Origin: a virus
Virus record (IMG/VR): IMGVR_UViG_3300049459_000096
Span: 1-29,360 of that record
Length of the DNA stretch: 29,360 bases
Direction: 5' to 3' (one strand)
The notes beneath the pieces are model-generated. The model ran no database searches. It was given only the letters and a program-made list of their open reading frames with translations, and was not told the DNA's origin. Made by a program: the position numbers and the translations under genes. Positions 8,259-16,720 of this stretch are shown here, piece by piece; positions within the stretch are counted from its first letter, which is position 1, and every line of letters begins with the position of its first letter.

Positions 8259-11200
8259 TCAGATTCCTTGGGATTGCCAGCCATACTTTTGCTGGCCAGC
8301 CTGGTGCACATCACCCTCGGACTGGATGTCTGAGATCCAGATATCGATAACGTCCTGCCGATCTAGCTGTCGGCGACTGACCTTGCCGGCACGGCTTGCG
8401 TCTTCAATCAAGTTGATGGTCATGGGTCGAGCGACAGGCTGGCCATCGGCAGTTTCGCTTTGGCCCCCCGCCGATCCTGAACTGCCCACCGTCGAGTTCT
8501 CACCGCCAATCATCGCGGTCTTGCCGTTGCTCAATGCTTCCAGAGTTCCCACACCAATACGCGCGGTTGCCTCTGCATCGAAGACGTACTCTCCACGGTG
8601 TACAGGTCCGGCAATCTCATCGCGGCGCCCATTGCCGGTATAGCCACCCTCCATGAAACCAGCGCCCGACATGGCAGTGATACCCACGGCAGCTGCAAGG
8701 GGGCCGGTAATGGAAAGTGCCGTCGCCATGGCCGCTGGGGCGAGGACAGGACCAACGAGCGGTATTGCGGCAGTGGACGCAAATGCAGCCAGACCGGCCT
8801 GCAGTGAAGTCGCCTGAGCGTTTGCCCCCATCATCCCTGCCGCACTGACTTGGGTAGTCTTGCCCACCAGCATCTGCACGCCTTGATAGATCAACCATTG
8901 GGCCGCCATGTCAGCCAGCGCATTGATCATCGAACTCGCGAAGTTGCCAATCATGTTCCCAAAAGCATCTCCGGCATCTTCTGCGCCGGTGACCACGTCC
9001 GAAAAGAATGTGCCCAGTTCGCTCCTGGCACTGCCCAGAGCACCCGATGTGAAGTCGGCGGCAATCTGAAAAGAGTTCTGTGCTGCATCGGCATAATTTG
9101 CCCAGGCTTCGTGCACACCATTGATCCAGTTCGATTGGTACTCATCGATCTGGGCGTAGTAGTTTTGCTGAGCAGCCAGGCGTTTTGCCAACTCGTCCTG
9201 CAGAACGGTTGTCTCGCTGGCATAAAGTTCAGGACTGATCTGACCGGTGTTGCGTTGCTCATTGAGACTCGCCAGATCCTCGGCATACTTTTGCTGCAGA
9301 GCGAGGTCAGCTCGCATGCGATCGCGGGCTTTGTCGCCCATACCGATCCCAGCCAACTCTTGATCGAATCCGTCCTGAGTAGTTTGCGTACCGGTGGTCT
9401 GCACATTCTTGAACGCCGTCAGCTTCAAGTCGTCTTCGTTGGCCTTCTTGATCTTGTTCAGCGCGTCCAGCTCTGCGGCCATGCCTATCAAGCGTTTTTT
9501 CTGGGCTTCACTCAACTTGCCGAGCTTCCCCTCCTGGAGCTCGAACGACAGTTTTTGGACCTCGGTCGCGTCCTTCTGCTTGTCGCCGGTGGTATTGATC
9601 AGTTCGATCTGGCGCTTGTAACCTTCTTCGGTGGACTCGAAGGCTTTGAGCTGCTGCTTGGCGGCCGACTCTGCTTCGCTGGTATGCTTTTTCGAAGCCT
9701 TGGCGGCGGCATCGTCGGCAGCCTTTTGCGAATCCTTGGCAGCTGCGGCCGAGCGAATGGCGACGATCATCCCTTCGGTGAGGTCGGTGTTTTCGGTAAT
9801 GAATCTGTTCGCAGCTTCGAGGGCTGTTTTGTCCTGAGCTGCGCCGAGTTGTTTTTGCAGCTGCTCAAGGTACTTCTGACCAACCTGATCGGCGGCGGCG
9901 ATCGCAGCGTTGTTTTTGCCGCGAGCGGCGGTATTTGCATCAGTCTCGCCTGTCAGTTCTGCCAGCGTCTGCCGCTGCTTATCGAGGATTACAGTCAGGT
10001 CTGATACTTTAATTTGCCCAGTCTCAATCGACTGAGCCATCTCCTCCGTAACACCTGGAATCAGCCTGATCTGGTCCGCTACCGTCTTCCAATCTACCGC
10101 TTGCCCGTTTGAAGAATCGGCAACAGCTTTGTTGACGATATCCATCGCCGACTGAAACTCCGCTGGCAGCGGGACAATGCCAGCCATAAACCCTGACGCG
10201 CCTGCCAGTCCAGCATTCGTCAGGCTTGCCTGGAACTCAAATGCAATTGAGGCTGCAGCGCCGGCAAGATCGCTTTCTGTGTCCGAGATTGAGGCGCGCA
10301 ACTCGCGCAACGTGACCGACTGAGTGGCGCGATTGAGTTTATTGAATCGCTCGGCCAACTTGTCGAGCGGATCATTCAGATCCCCCAGCTTCTCCTCAAG
10401 AACGCTGGTGTTATCTCGCAGAGTGAGAAAAGCAGTGGCGGCCCCAATGGCCAGAGCGGCGACCCCGATAGGACCGCCCAACATCCCGAGTAAACCAACA
10501 CCGGCACGACTGACCCCAACCTGAGCGGCAGCCACAGCATTTGTGGCCCTGGCTTCAACCATACGAGCTTCAGCAAGCTGCAGCGACATCTGGGTCTGCA
10601 CTGCCGTGCCACGCGCGGCTACGGCCTCTTTCTGCGCTAGGAAGACAGTGGTCTGCGCTTTCTGCTGCTCAGCCTGAGCGGCCAGCAACACAGCTGTTGC
10701 CTGTGCCTTGCGAGCCGCTACGTCCGTGTAAGCGGAATAAGCAGACCTTGCAGCAGAGCTTGCGGCACTGGCCCCATAGCGTGCGAGGGCGGCTACGGCT
10801 GTGACAATTGCAACATCTGCAAGGGCTTCAAAGTTGTCACCGAGAGCCCCGATACCATTGGCCAGCACTCCAGTGAAATCGGTGGTTTCGTTCAGACGAC
10901 CGACGTAGACGCCGAACGCGTTTGACAGGTTCTGCAAAGCATCACGGACCGCGACGCTCATGCTATCCGCAAGAACGCCGTTGGCCTGGGCGGACGCCTG
11001 CAAGCCTTCAGTCAGTACGTCAAGGCTTAGCTTGCCTTGGGCCCCAAGACTGCGAATTTCCTCGGCGGTGTTGCCGGTGGATTGGGCGATGGTGTCGACC
11101 ACGGTCGGCATCGCTGCGAGGATGGACTGCCATCCGTCAGCCTCAACCTTCCCAGTTTGAAGCGCCTTCGAATAAGCATCGATTGCCGAACTCGCCTTAT

Positions 11201-11690
11201 CAGCAGAAGCAGAGTTTGTAACCAGTAAAAAGCTGAAACTGTCCATCACATCCAGCGCCTGGCTGGTGTTGTAGCCCATCGACTTCAGACTGTCCGAGGT
11301 CCGAATGTAAAGCTCTTGGGCCTCACTTAACGGGCGATAGGTTCGCTTCGCCGTTTCCAGCAAGCGCTGCTGCACCAGGTCGTATTCGCCGACGCTGCCG
11401 GTAGCCATGCCAATGCGATCGGACATCTGCCCGTAGGAGTCAGCAGCCTCAATGATCTTGCTGATGGACGCCGCGCCAATTGCTCCCGCAAGGGCCGTCT
11501 TGATCAGGCCGGCAGCGCTCTGCGCGCTCTCTCCAGCACGGTCAAAGGCTTCGTCGACACGCCCCAAGCTCTTGTCGATTTTCCCCGACGCCTGCGCGAC
11601 GCTGGAATCTGCACGCGCCATTTCCTGACGGAGCTGTGCAGTGGTCGCCTCGATGCGGACCAGCATCCCCTGTACGTCGGTATCGGCCAT
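8259..11690 (-). CDS. Tail tape measure protein
   Basis: Encodes 1143 aa, the longest gene in the window. It fixes tail length and occupies the tail lumen. The N-terminal half (about 60-230) shows the tape-measure N-terminal domain: GQMSDRIGMATGS, LYIRTSDSLKSMGY and a SAIDAYSKALQTG stretch. Residues about 290-430 are Ala-rich with hydrophobic stretches that may cross the inner membrane during DNA entry. Residues about 600-870 are Lys/Glu/Gln-rich coiled coil. The C-terminus (about 900-1090) resembles the lambda gpH C-terminal domain, with FTSGALGSARSELGTFFSDV and the conserved GFMEGGYTGNGRRDE, HRGEYVF. GGAGA precedes the start at 11690. Tail length would be about 1143 x 0.15 nm, near 170 nm, by the usual rule. 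Confidence 0.93.
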   Translation of the reverse strand: MADTDVQGMLVRIEATTAQLRQEMARADSSVAQASGKIDKSLGRVDEAFDRAGESAQSAAGLIKTALAGAIGAASISKIIEAADSYGQMSDRIGMATGSVGEYDLVQQRLLETAKRTYRPLSEAQELYIRTSDSLKSMGYNTSQALDVMDSFSFLLVTNSASADKASSAIDAYSKALQTGKVEADGWQSILAAMPTVVDTIAQSTGNTAEEIRSLGAQGKLSLDVLTEGLQASAQANGVLADSMSVAVRDALQNLSNAFGVYVGRLNETTDFTGVLANGIGALGDNFEALADVAIVTAVAALARYGASAASSAARSAYSAYTDVAARKAQATAVLLAAQAEQQKAQTTVFLAQKEAVAARGTAVQTQMSLQLAEARMVEARATNAVAAAQVGVSRAGVGLLGMLGGPIGVAALAIGAATAFLTLRDNTSVLEEKLGDLNDPLDKLAERFNKLNRATQSVTLRELRASISDTESDLAGAAASIAFEFQASLTNAGLAGASGFMAGIVPLPAEFQSAMDIVNKAVADSSNGQAVDWKTVADQIRLIPGVTEEMAQSIETGQIKVSDLTVILDKQRQTLAELTGETDANTAARGKNNAAIAAADQVGQKYLEQLQKQLGAAQDKTALEAANRFITENTDLTEGMIVAIRSAAAAKDSQKAADDAAAKASKKHTSEAESAAKQQLKAFESTEEGYKRQIELINTTGDKQKDATEVQKLSFELQEGKLGKLSEAQKKRLIGMAAELDALNKIKKANEDDLKLTAFKNVQTTGTQTTQDGFDQELAGIGMGDKARDRMRADLALQQKYAEDLASLNEQRNTGQISPELYASETTVLQDELAKRLAAQQNYYAQIDEYQSNWINGVHEAWANYADAAQNSFQIAADFTSGALGSARSELGTFFSDVVTGAEDAGDAFGNMIGNFASSMINALADMAAQWLIYQGVQMLVGKTTQVSAAGMMGANAQATSLQAGLAAFASTAAIPLVGPVLAPAAMATALSITGPLAAAVGITAMSGAGFMEGGYTGNGRRDEIAGPVHRGEYVFDAEATARIGVGTLEALSNGKTAMIGGENSTVGSSGSAGGQSETADGQPVARPMTINLIEDASRAGKVSRRQLDRQDVIDIWISDIQSEGDVHQAGQQKYGWQSQGI

Positions 11691-11706
11691 GCTTTTCTCC
11701 AGGCAT

Positions 11707-11727
11707 AAAAAAACCCGCCGAAGCGGG
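11707..11727 (-). terminator. Intrinsic terminator after lipoprotein, before tape measure
   Basis: On the minus strand CCCGC-TTCG-GCGGG, a UUCG-type tetraloop hairpin, is followed by seven T (11707-11713). It begins 17 bases after the lipoprotein stop and ends 16 bases before the tape measure ATG. Confidence 0.85.
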
Positions 11728-11744
11728 CGATACAGTTGAAAAAA

Positions 11745-12080
11745 CTAATGACAGAGCTTGGACCAGGCTTGCTCAAAGTCGCTCAAGCTTAAGCGACCAT
11801 CCTTCTCGAAAACGACCATCTCTTTGGTCGCTGCGATGAACCTCCTGAAACCGACATATCCCCCAAAGGAATTCTTCGAGTTCACCTCACCGCAAAATCC
11901 TCGCTGATTACGAAACTCAGCGCTGTCTGGATCTTTCAAAACTCCGGATACAAACTCCCTAGCCACACGCTGATATCGTATTTCAGTCATTTCGGCCTTA
12001 TGCCTTGCCTTATCCGCCTCTGACTGGCCGCAAGCTGCCAACAACAAAAAAACCGTAAGCATCACTATCAGCTTTTGCAT
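11745..12080 (-). CDS. Lipoprotein of moron type between tail chaperone and tape measure
   Basis: Encodes 111 aa with a lipoprotein signal: a short basic start, a hydrophobic stretch and lipobox LAAC (Cys17; Gly at +2, which favours the outer membrane). The mature part has a charged helix, then DPDSAEFRN, CGEVNSKN and FGGYVGFRRFI, a pattern I recall from small periplasmic proteins of Proteobacteria. GAGGGAT precedes the start. It is followed at once by a strong terminator. Its position between G/T and tape measure matches that of the HK97 gp15 superinfection-exclusion gene, so a role in blocking other phages or altering the lysogen surface is an inference, not shown by sequence. Confidence 0.82.
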   Translation of the reverse strand: MQKLIVMLTVFLLLAACGQSEADKARHKAEMTEIRYQRVAREFVSGVLKDPDSAEFRNQRGFCGEVNSKNSFGGYVGFRRFIAATKEMVVFEKDGRLSLSDFEQAWSKLCH

Positions 12081-12122
12081 TCGTCGATCCCTCGCCTTTA
12101 AGCGGTGAAGACTATCAAAACG

Positions 12123-12700
12123 CTACGCTGACTGCCTCCCCGCGAGCGCCTGTCGCAGCTTGGCCGCTACAGTCGACGGCTTAGGCTTTTCCTTCTGTAC
12201 GCCAGATTTACTGCCGAAGGGATTGGTCATTTGGGTCCATTCGATTCGGGCATCAATGGCCATGAACAGTTCCGGTAGCGGCGTGCGCCAGGCTAGGTCG
12301 GGCGGCCACCCCAACCAGCCCGTGGCGATCGAGTAGAGCCGATCTACGTAGCTGCCGTCCTCGACAGCATTTACTCCTCCACTGCCGTCGGCTTTCCCGA
12401 CTTTGGCCCCTTCGGATTGTAAAGTGCCACCAGGTAGGCGTTTAGTTGTGCGGACACACCAAGGACACCTGCCTGCCAAACTTTTTCAGGAACCGCATCC
12501 GCGTCCTTGCCTTTAAGCCCGGCACCAGCAACAACGATGGCGGAACAGCCCTCAACGCTCAGTGCGTTGATGGTCTGCGATGCGCCCCGCAAACCACCGA
12601 AACGGGCTTCGATTGCACGCACGGCCGCCAGTGTGGGTACCAGTTCATAATCCTCACCGTCGAGGGTAATAGTGATGGTGCCAAACAGAGTTTTGCTCAT
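12123..12700 (-). CDS. Tail assembly chaperone G-T, made by -1 frameshift
   Basis: Predicted fusion of about 192 aa: 103 codons of G to the slippery GGGAAAG (12392-12398), then the -1 frame from 12392 to the stop at 12123. The T part adds 89 aa, including DRLYSIATGWLGWPPDLAW and a basic C-terminus, with no good start codon or ribosome site of its own. The frame relation was checked: codon starts in G and T differ by exactly -1. In lambda, gpG-T recruits tail tube protein to the tape measure, and a G:GT ratio matters. The shift efficiency cannot be known from sequence. Confidence 0.82.
12371..12700 (-). CDS. Tail assembly chaperone, G-like (unshifted product)
   Basis: Encodes 109 aa. It resembles GTA-gp11/TAC_11-type tail chaperones: ITLDGEDYELVPTLAAVRAIEARFGGL, then a helical part. 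It lies between the tail tube and tape measure genes, the place of lambda gpG. AAGGA is 9 bases before the ATG. The gene ends after a GGGAAAG slippery site so that a longer G-T protein can be made. It binds the tape measure during tail assembly and is not expected in the virion. Confidence 0.85.
   Translation of the reverse strand: MSKTLFGTITITLDGEDYELVPTLAAVRAIEARFGGLRGASQTINALSVEGCSAIVVAGAGLKGKDADAVPEKVWQAGVLGVSAQLNAYLVALYNPKGPKSGKPTAVEE
12392..12398 (-). other. Programmed -1 frameshift site GGGAAAG
   Basis: The heptamer reads G GGA AAG in the G frame, 19 bases before the TAA of G (12371-12373). It is the same heptamer used by lambda gpG/gpT. Confidence 0.85.
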
Positions 12701-12719
12701 GCTTCAATTCCTTGAGAGA

Positions 12720-12735
12720 CAGGGCCGGAGCCCTG
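12720..12735 (-). other. Stem-loop after the tail tube gene
   Basis: A 6-bp inverted repeat CAGGGC/GCCCTG with a 4-base loop lies just after the tail tube stop (12741) and before the G chaperone. There is no T-run, so it is not a clear terminator. It may protect the abundant upstream message. Confidence 0.45.
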
Positions 12736-12740
12736 CCAGA

Positions 12741-13241
12741 TTAAGGCGCGACTGCGGCCGGTAGAATTTCGAGAATCTCCGAGTTGATGCCAATGGTGAT
12801 GTTGCGGCGGACTACGTTATCGGCAGCGCCCGCAGCAACGGTGTTGTTCATCACCTTGCCGCGCATGTAGAACGTGGTCGGGGTAATCGACGGCGTTGCA
12901 TCAGGGTCGCCATCGTTCAGGGTGATTTTGATGTTGTAATCGCCTGTACTGCGGTCCTTGTGTGCAACCTTGACCGCAGCTTGACCGGCGTCGCCGTTGT
13001 CCAAGCCCACAGTCAAGGTCAGGTCACCAGCGTCTGCCAGTCCCTTGAACTTACGGACGCGGCCATCGCTAAGGGAAGAGAACGTCACCGAACTGAACGT
13101 ATCGCCGAATTCGCCCAGGTCTTCGATTTCACCCACTTCGACATAGGTGTCAGCCTTAAATGCCGCTTCGGTATCGGCGCCGGACTTCGTACCGAGCGAG
13201 AATCGGCAGCCGGCGGCTGTGTTGAGGTTGTCATCGGCCAT
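12741..13241 (-). CDS. Major tail tube protein
   Basis: Encodes 166 aa from the ATG at 13241, which has GGAGGA 6 bases upstream. The frame is open to 13451, but that part overlaps the next gene antisense and has no such site. It resembles lambda gpV/HK97-type tube proteins: an N-terminal Asn/Thr-rich arm, then EVGEIEDLGEFGDTFSSV, SDGRVRKFKGLADAGDLTLTV and a beta-rich core. It polymerises into the tail tube. It lies between the tail terminator and the chaperones, as expected. Confidence 0.87.
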   Translation of the reverse strand: MADDNLNTAAGCRFSLGTKSGADTEAAFKADTYVEVGEIEDLGEFGDTFSSVTFSSLSDGRVRKFKGLADAGDLTLTVGLDNGDAGQAAVKVAHKDRSTGDYNIKITLNDGDPDATPSITPTTFYMRGKVMNNTVAAGAADNVVRRNITIGINSEILEILPAAVAP

Positions 13242-13296
13242 GGGGGTTCCTCCAAAGGCACATTGGATAAAGCCGCGGGGCGGCCGGTGTTGAGAT

Positions 13297-13683
13297 TTAG
13301 TGGGTGGTGATAACGCGGACCGTAATCGATCCCTGATAGGTGACGCCGTCAGCATCGCGCTGGGCATCGGCTTGCTCAACTCGGACAGATACGGCCCTGC
13401 CCACTGCCAGCGACAGCCGCCGCTCATCCAAAGCAGCAACGATCTCGCCATTGATCCGCTTCACTTCGGCTTGGCCGTGGGCATCAGACCAGACCGAAAG
13501 GTAAATCAGGCGCTGTTCGCGCTTTCGCCCAGCAATAGGGCTAGTGTTCGCCGAGATCTCACGATCGAACGAGATGTACGGCATCGGCGTGTCCAGCGGC
13601 GCGCCGTCGTACACGGGGCAGGATACTTCGGCCTCCAGACGTGCAAACAACGCCTCCTGCAATGCAACAGATGGATCAGCCAT
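13297..13683 (-). CDS. Tail terminator protein, DUF3168 family
   Basis: Encodes 128 aa. It resembles DUF3168/gpU-like tail terminators, which cap the tail tube and form the tail side of the neck. Typical features are the N-terminal LQEALFARLEAE, VYDGAPLDTPMPYISFD, the LIYLSVWSDAHGQAEVKRI strand-helix and the final VTYQGSITVRVIT. It overlaps the end of the gp10-like gene by 8 bases. Confidence 0.85.
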   Translation of the reverse strand: MADPSVALQEALFARLEAEVSCPVYDGAPLDTPMPYISFDREISANTSPIAGRKREQRLIYLSVWSDAHGQAEVKRINGEIVAALDERRLSLAVGRAVSVRVEQADAQRDADGVTYQGSITVRVITTH

Positions 13684-14254
13684 CGGTGGCGCCCTCGCTC
13701 GCTTTGCGCAATGTTCTGGCTACCGCCGCCCGGATATTGGCCAGCACAAACTCGCGATTCACCGCCATCGCAGGGCGAAGCCATGGATGGGCTGGACGGG
13801 CTGGGATGTCGGGATAGTTGCCGTAGAAGGTCGTGCCATTGCTCTTGTTCTTCGTAGGTCGTTGCTGAAGGGCATTTCGGCGACCCTTGAGCTGTGACTT
13901 ATCCCGGTTGTTCGTGTGCTCGCCCCCTACGGCATTGGCATCGGCACGTCGATAGATCGCCCCGCTATAACCTTTGGTACCGTACTCGAGAAACCGCAGA
14001 TAGAAGAAACGCTGCATATCCTTCTTGCCACGGATGCCGATCTGCGCATCCAAGCCGCTTTTCGACACGAAGGTCTTGAGAGCGGACGCCGCAGCTCCGG
14101 TGTCCTTAGGAATCAATTGGCGCATGGTCGACAGGATCTTGTCAGCAGACTCCTGCATCACCGGTACCAATTCGTTATCCATCGTTGAGTGGATGTTGCG
14201 CAGCGTGCGACGCAGCTTGAAGTCGCCAGACATGCGCGAGCGGCGGGCAGCCAT
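13676..14254 (-). CDS. HK97 gp10-like tail completion protein
   Basis: Encodes 192 aa. It resembles the HK97-gp10/lambda gpZ-type family: helical start, IPKDTGAAASALK (about 49-61), FFYLRFLEYGTKGYSG and the C-terminal PARPAHPWLRPAM. Residues about 100-145 (basic, Asn/Lys/Arg-rich) form an insertion between the two conserved blocks. It acts in joining heads and tails. It starts three bases after the small gene upstream ends. Confidence 0.85.
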   Translation of the reverse strand: MAARRSRMSGDFKLRRTLRNIHSTMDNELVPVMQESADKILSTMRQLIPKDTGAAASALKTFVSKSGLDAQIGIRGKKDMQRFFYLRFLEYGTKGYSGAIYRRADANAVGGEHTNNRDKSQLKGRRNALQQRPTKNKSNGTTFYGNYPDIPARPAHPWLRPAMAVNREFVLANIRAAVARTLRKASEGATDG

Positions 14255-14257
14255 GGA

Positions 14258-14428
14258 TCACTCCTTGACCGGATCGGCCTTTTTAACGGGAGGCTGCGGC
14301 TCGTCAGCTGCGCGCACCAGGCCTCGGCTGATGAGGTCAGCGCCGATCTTCGCGTCAACGGTGAAGTCTTCACCTTTGGCTTTTTCGCCAACGGCACCGG
14401 ACAGATTGCCCAGGGCAATTACTTTCAT
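14258..14428 (-). CDS. Small 56-aa protein in the head-tail connector cluster
   Basis: A short gene with GAGGTG 5 bases before the ATG at 14428. It fills the space between the stopper (ends 14438) and gp10-like (starts 14254) genes. The protein begins MKVIALGNLSGAVGEKAKG, then DFTVDAKIGADLISRGLVRAA, and ends Pro/Lys-rich. The pattern resembles short phage proteins that carry a tvd-Aa-Li-G module; the C-terminal third of the 111-aa protein at 15113 has a similar ending. I do not know its function. Confidence 0.75.
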   Translation of the reverse strand: MKVIALGNLSGAVGEKAKGEDFTVDAKIGADLISRGLVRAADEPQPPVKKADPVKE

Positions 14429-14437
14429 GTCACACCT

Positions 14438-14770
14438 CTATGGGTTGGGAACGTTTGAACACAGAAGCCGGAGCATGGCGCGCTCATTGTCGATGAGAGC
14501 GGCCTCAATCAAATAGGTAGTAGTGATGCCGCTCGCAATATGAACCAATCGATTTCCGGCCATAGCATCAACGCGAGGTCGTATGCGAATCTCGGCCGAA
14601 ACCAGCGCTTTTAGTTGCTCAGCTACAGGCGCGATACGGCCGGTAGGCAGAGTGATTTCCGCCCAAAGTTTTCCGACCTCAGACCAGGTGACATCGAAGC
14701 CACCAGAACTATTCTTAACGCGTATGGGTTTGTACATCGTGCAACGGTGACGCAAGGATCCGGCTCTCAC
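14438..14770 (-). CDS. Head closure / stopper protein (gpFII/SPP1 gp16-like)
   Basis: Encodes 110 aa. It starts with GTG at 14770, sharing one base with the TAG stop of the upstream gene. It fits the head-tail joining family: MRAGSLRHRCTMYKP, GGFDVTWSEVGKLWAEI, then a beta-rich core ending ERAMLRLLCSNVP. It plugs the portal-connector channel and docks the tail. Confidence 0.82.
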   Translation of the reverse strand: MRAGSLRHRCTMYKPIRVKNSSGGFDVTWSEVGKLWAEITLPTGRIAPVAEQLKALVSAEIRIRPRVDAMAGNRLVHIASGITTTYLIEAALIDNERAMLRLLCSNVPNP

Positions 14771-15111
14771 TACACCCCCCAGCCAACTCGATATGGCGTT
14801 AACAGAGATCGAGATCCCATCGGAAGTTCGGACGAAATCGTACCGACGACGACATCTTCTCGATTAGCGTAAAGATTGCCGACAATCAACAAACAAGCGG
14901 CGCGAATCGAGGGGTTGATCAGAATGGGTTTGGAACCTGCAGAGCCGTCTACCACTGCCGACGCCAATGAGTCCTCGTCAACATAAAAGCGCCGATTTAG
15001 AAACTGCACGGCGCTGTCTTCGGCGGCAGCCAATAACAATTCGACATGCTGCCGATCATCGTCTTCAGCTCGCAGATGGTGCATTGCCTCATCGATGGGG
15101 ATGACGTTCAT
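14770..15111 (-). CDS. Head-tail connector, HK97 gp6-like adaptor
   Basis: Encodes 113 aa. It matches the gp6-like family in outline: IPIDEAMHHLRAEDDDRQHVELLLAAAEDSAVQFLNR, then a helix INPSIRAACLLIVGNLYANRE and a C-terminal PYRVGWGV. In HK97 this forms a ring below the portal. It follows the 111-aa gene by one base. Confidence 0.85.
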   Translation of the reverse strand: MNVIPIDEAMHHLRAEDDDRQHVELLLAAAEDSAVQFLNRRFYVDEDSLASAVVDGSAGSKPILINPSIRAACLLIVGNLYANREDVVVGTISSELPMGSRSLLTPYRVGWGV

Positions 15112-15112
15112 A

Positions 15113-15448
15113 TCAGGCCTTTGGATCGGTGTCGGTCGCGAGGCCTGCAGCGATCAGTGAAGTCGCGTCATGCTTCGGCGAAAGATAACCGGCACCGCCC
15201 CGGCGGCGAATTTCTTTGCCGTCCAGATAGCTGCGCAGCGGGTAAATCATGATCGCGTTGTCCGATTCTTGTACGCTTGCCGCGCTGACGGCATGCGCAT
15301 CGGCCGCGGCGGCATCCATCGCAGCAGAGTCGCCGGGAAAAATCTGCCGAACATCGTCAGCAGCCTTTACGTCAGCGGGAGACGCGGTCACAGACGTATC
15401 AGTGGTATTGGCATTTTCCGCAAGCGAGCTTGAAGTGGTACGCGCCAT
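15113..15448 (-). CDS. 111-aa protein between capsid and connector, unknown
   Basis: GGAGA is 6 bases before the ATG at 15448. The first two-thirds are rich in Ala, Ser, Thr and Asp and probably disordered or helical. The last third (IYPLRSYLDGKEIRRRGGAGYLSPKHDATSLIAAGLA) looks folded. Placed just after the major capsid, it might be a decoration or minor head protein, but no motif shows this. Confidence 0.7.
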   Translation of the reverse strand: MARTTSSSLAENANTTDTSVTASPADVKAADDVRQIFPGDSAAMDAAAADAHAVSAASVQESDNAIMIYPLRSYLDGKEIRRRGGAGYLSPKHDATSLIAAGLATDTDPKA

Positions 15449-15472
15449 ATCGATATCTCCAAAATCAGCGAG

Positions 15473-15488
15473 GCCGCCCGCAGGCGGC
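15473..15488 (-). other. Stem-loop after the major capsid gene
   Basis: GCCGCC, loop of 4, GGCGGC, lying 18 bases after the capsid stop and without a T-run. It may stabilise the capsid message or weakly limit transcription. Confidence 0.45.
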
Positions 15489-15505
15489 GCTCTGTCTCAT
15501 AGGGG

Positions 15506-16699
15506 TCAGGCTTCGGTCAGTGGGCCGGTGACGAACGCTTCCGGACGATATACCGCGAAAGCTAGGCGCTCTTCGGCGCGGATCGAAACCATGTTTTTCT
15601 CGAAGTCGTCGGCGTTCTCAGTGGAAATCAGTACCTCGATCCCCATGCGATCGTAGATCTGCGCGGCCAGGCTGAAGGCGCCAACCAGGAACTGGTCCTG
15701 AACGATGGCCTGGGTCTCGACTACAGGCAGGTTCCACAGGCGCGGCGTGGTGCCGTCCTGCGGCTTGCCGATGATGTAGCGACCTTCGCCATCCTTCAGC
15801 AATTCGATGGCAGCCCAGTCGATTGGATTGAGAACAATGCCGGTGGATGGAAACTCGGCCAGCATGGCTTGCAGCAGCGCCAGGCGAATACGGTCGATAC
15901 GTTGTTCGGCCTCGACCACGATGCCAGCGGGAGCCGCATAGGCTTGAGCCTGAGGAATGATGCCCTTCAGGTTGTTGCCGGTACCGTTGCCATAGAGCAG
16001 CTGAGCTTCCTCTGCCAGCAGCAAGCCATAGCGAGCGCGCGCGTCGATATAGCTTTGCAGTGCAGCGGCATCATCGAGGATTTGACGGCTTCCTTTGAAC
16101 AGGTGCGCGATGGTGCGCACGTTTGCGTTTTCAAGCGCAAATGTTAGTTCGCTGTACGGCTTAGATAGACCTTCGCCGACGATCGCGGCGTTGTTGGTAA
16201 ACCCTGTTTCACGAACGTATTCGACCGAGCTGCTGCCAGTCGTGCCTGGGGCAACCAAGTCGCGGATGGTAAGGCGACGCTGCGGCGCGAGAATCACACC
16301 CACGCGCTCAGGCTGGACCAGCGCCCCGCCCGAAGTCGGCACAGAAGTGATGGCGGCGCGAGGCACTTCAACGCGGCGGGAACCGCGGAACGAACTGGTC
16401 ACGCCTTCCTCGGCCATCTTGGTCGCAACCAGGTCACCAGCGGATTGCTGCACGCCGGGTTCATGTTCCTTTCCAGCATTGACCAGCTTCTGCTCCGCTT
16501 CCTGCATGCGGGCCTGCAGCTCGCCCTGCTTCATCAGCAGTTCATCCACCTTGCCACGGGTTTCAGCCTGCATTTCACCGGAGGCTTTGATTTCCTTCTC
16601 GGTGCGTTCGGCATAAGTTTTGATCTGGTCGCCGACGGCTTTTAGGTCGGCCTGGGTTTGCTTCTGAGAAGCTTCAATAGCGGAAAGATCTACAGGCAT
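15506..16699 (-). CDS. Major capsid protein, HK97 fold
   Basis: Encodes 397 aa. The first about 90 residues are Gln/Glu/Lys/Ala-rich coiled coil, the internal scaffold (delta) domain. From about 100 on it is HK97-type capsid: GGALVQPERVGVILAPQRRLTIRDLV, SSVEYVRETGFTNNAA, VGEGLSKPYSELTF, RQILDDAAALQSYIDARARYGL, YGNGTGNNLKGI and a C-terminal DNFEKN-like region. The protease upstream probably removes the scaffold near 90-110. AAAGGA is 7 bases before the ATG, which comes directly after an intrinsic terminator. Confidence 0.93.
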   Translation of the reverse strand: MPVDLSAIEASQKQTQADLKAVGDQIKTYAERTEKEIKASGEMQAETRGKVDELLMKQGELQARMQEAEQKLVNAGKEHEPGVQQSAGDLVATKMAEEGVTSSFRGSRRVEVPRAAITSVPTSGGALVQPERVGVILAPQRRLTIRDLVAPGTTGSSSVEYVRETGFTNNAAIVGEGLSKPYSELTFALENANVRTIAHLFKGSRQILDDAAALQSYIDARARYGLLLAEEAQLLYGNGTGNNLKGIIPQAQAYAAPAGIVVEAEQRIDRIRLALLQAMLAEFPSTGIVLNPIDWAAIELLKDGEGRYIIGKPQDGTTPRLWNLPVVETQAIVQDQFLVGAFSLAAQIYDRMGIEVLISTENADDFEKNMVSIRAEERLAFAVYRPEAFVTGPLTEA

Positions 16700-16720
16700 G
16701 GTTTTGTCCTTTCAGAAATG

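Noticed and set aside
8850-10004. Long plus-strand open frame of 384 codons
   Set aside because: It is antisense to the coiled-coil part of the tape measure. It has no recognisable domain, and the codon bias of the real gene explains the open frame.
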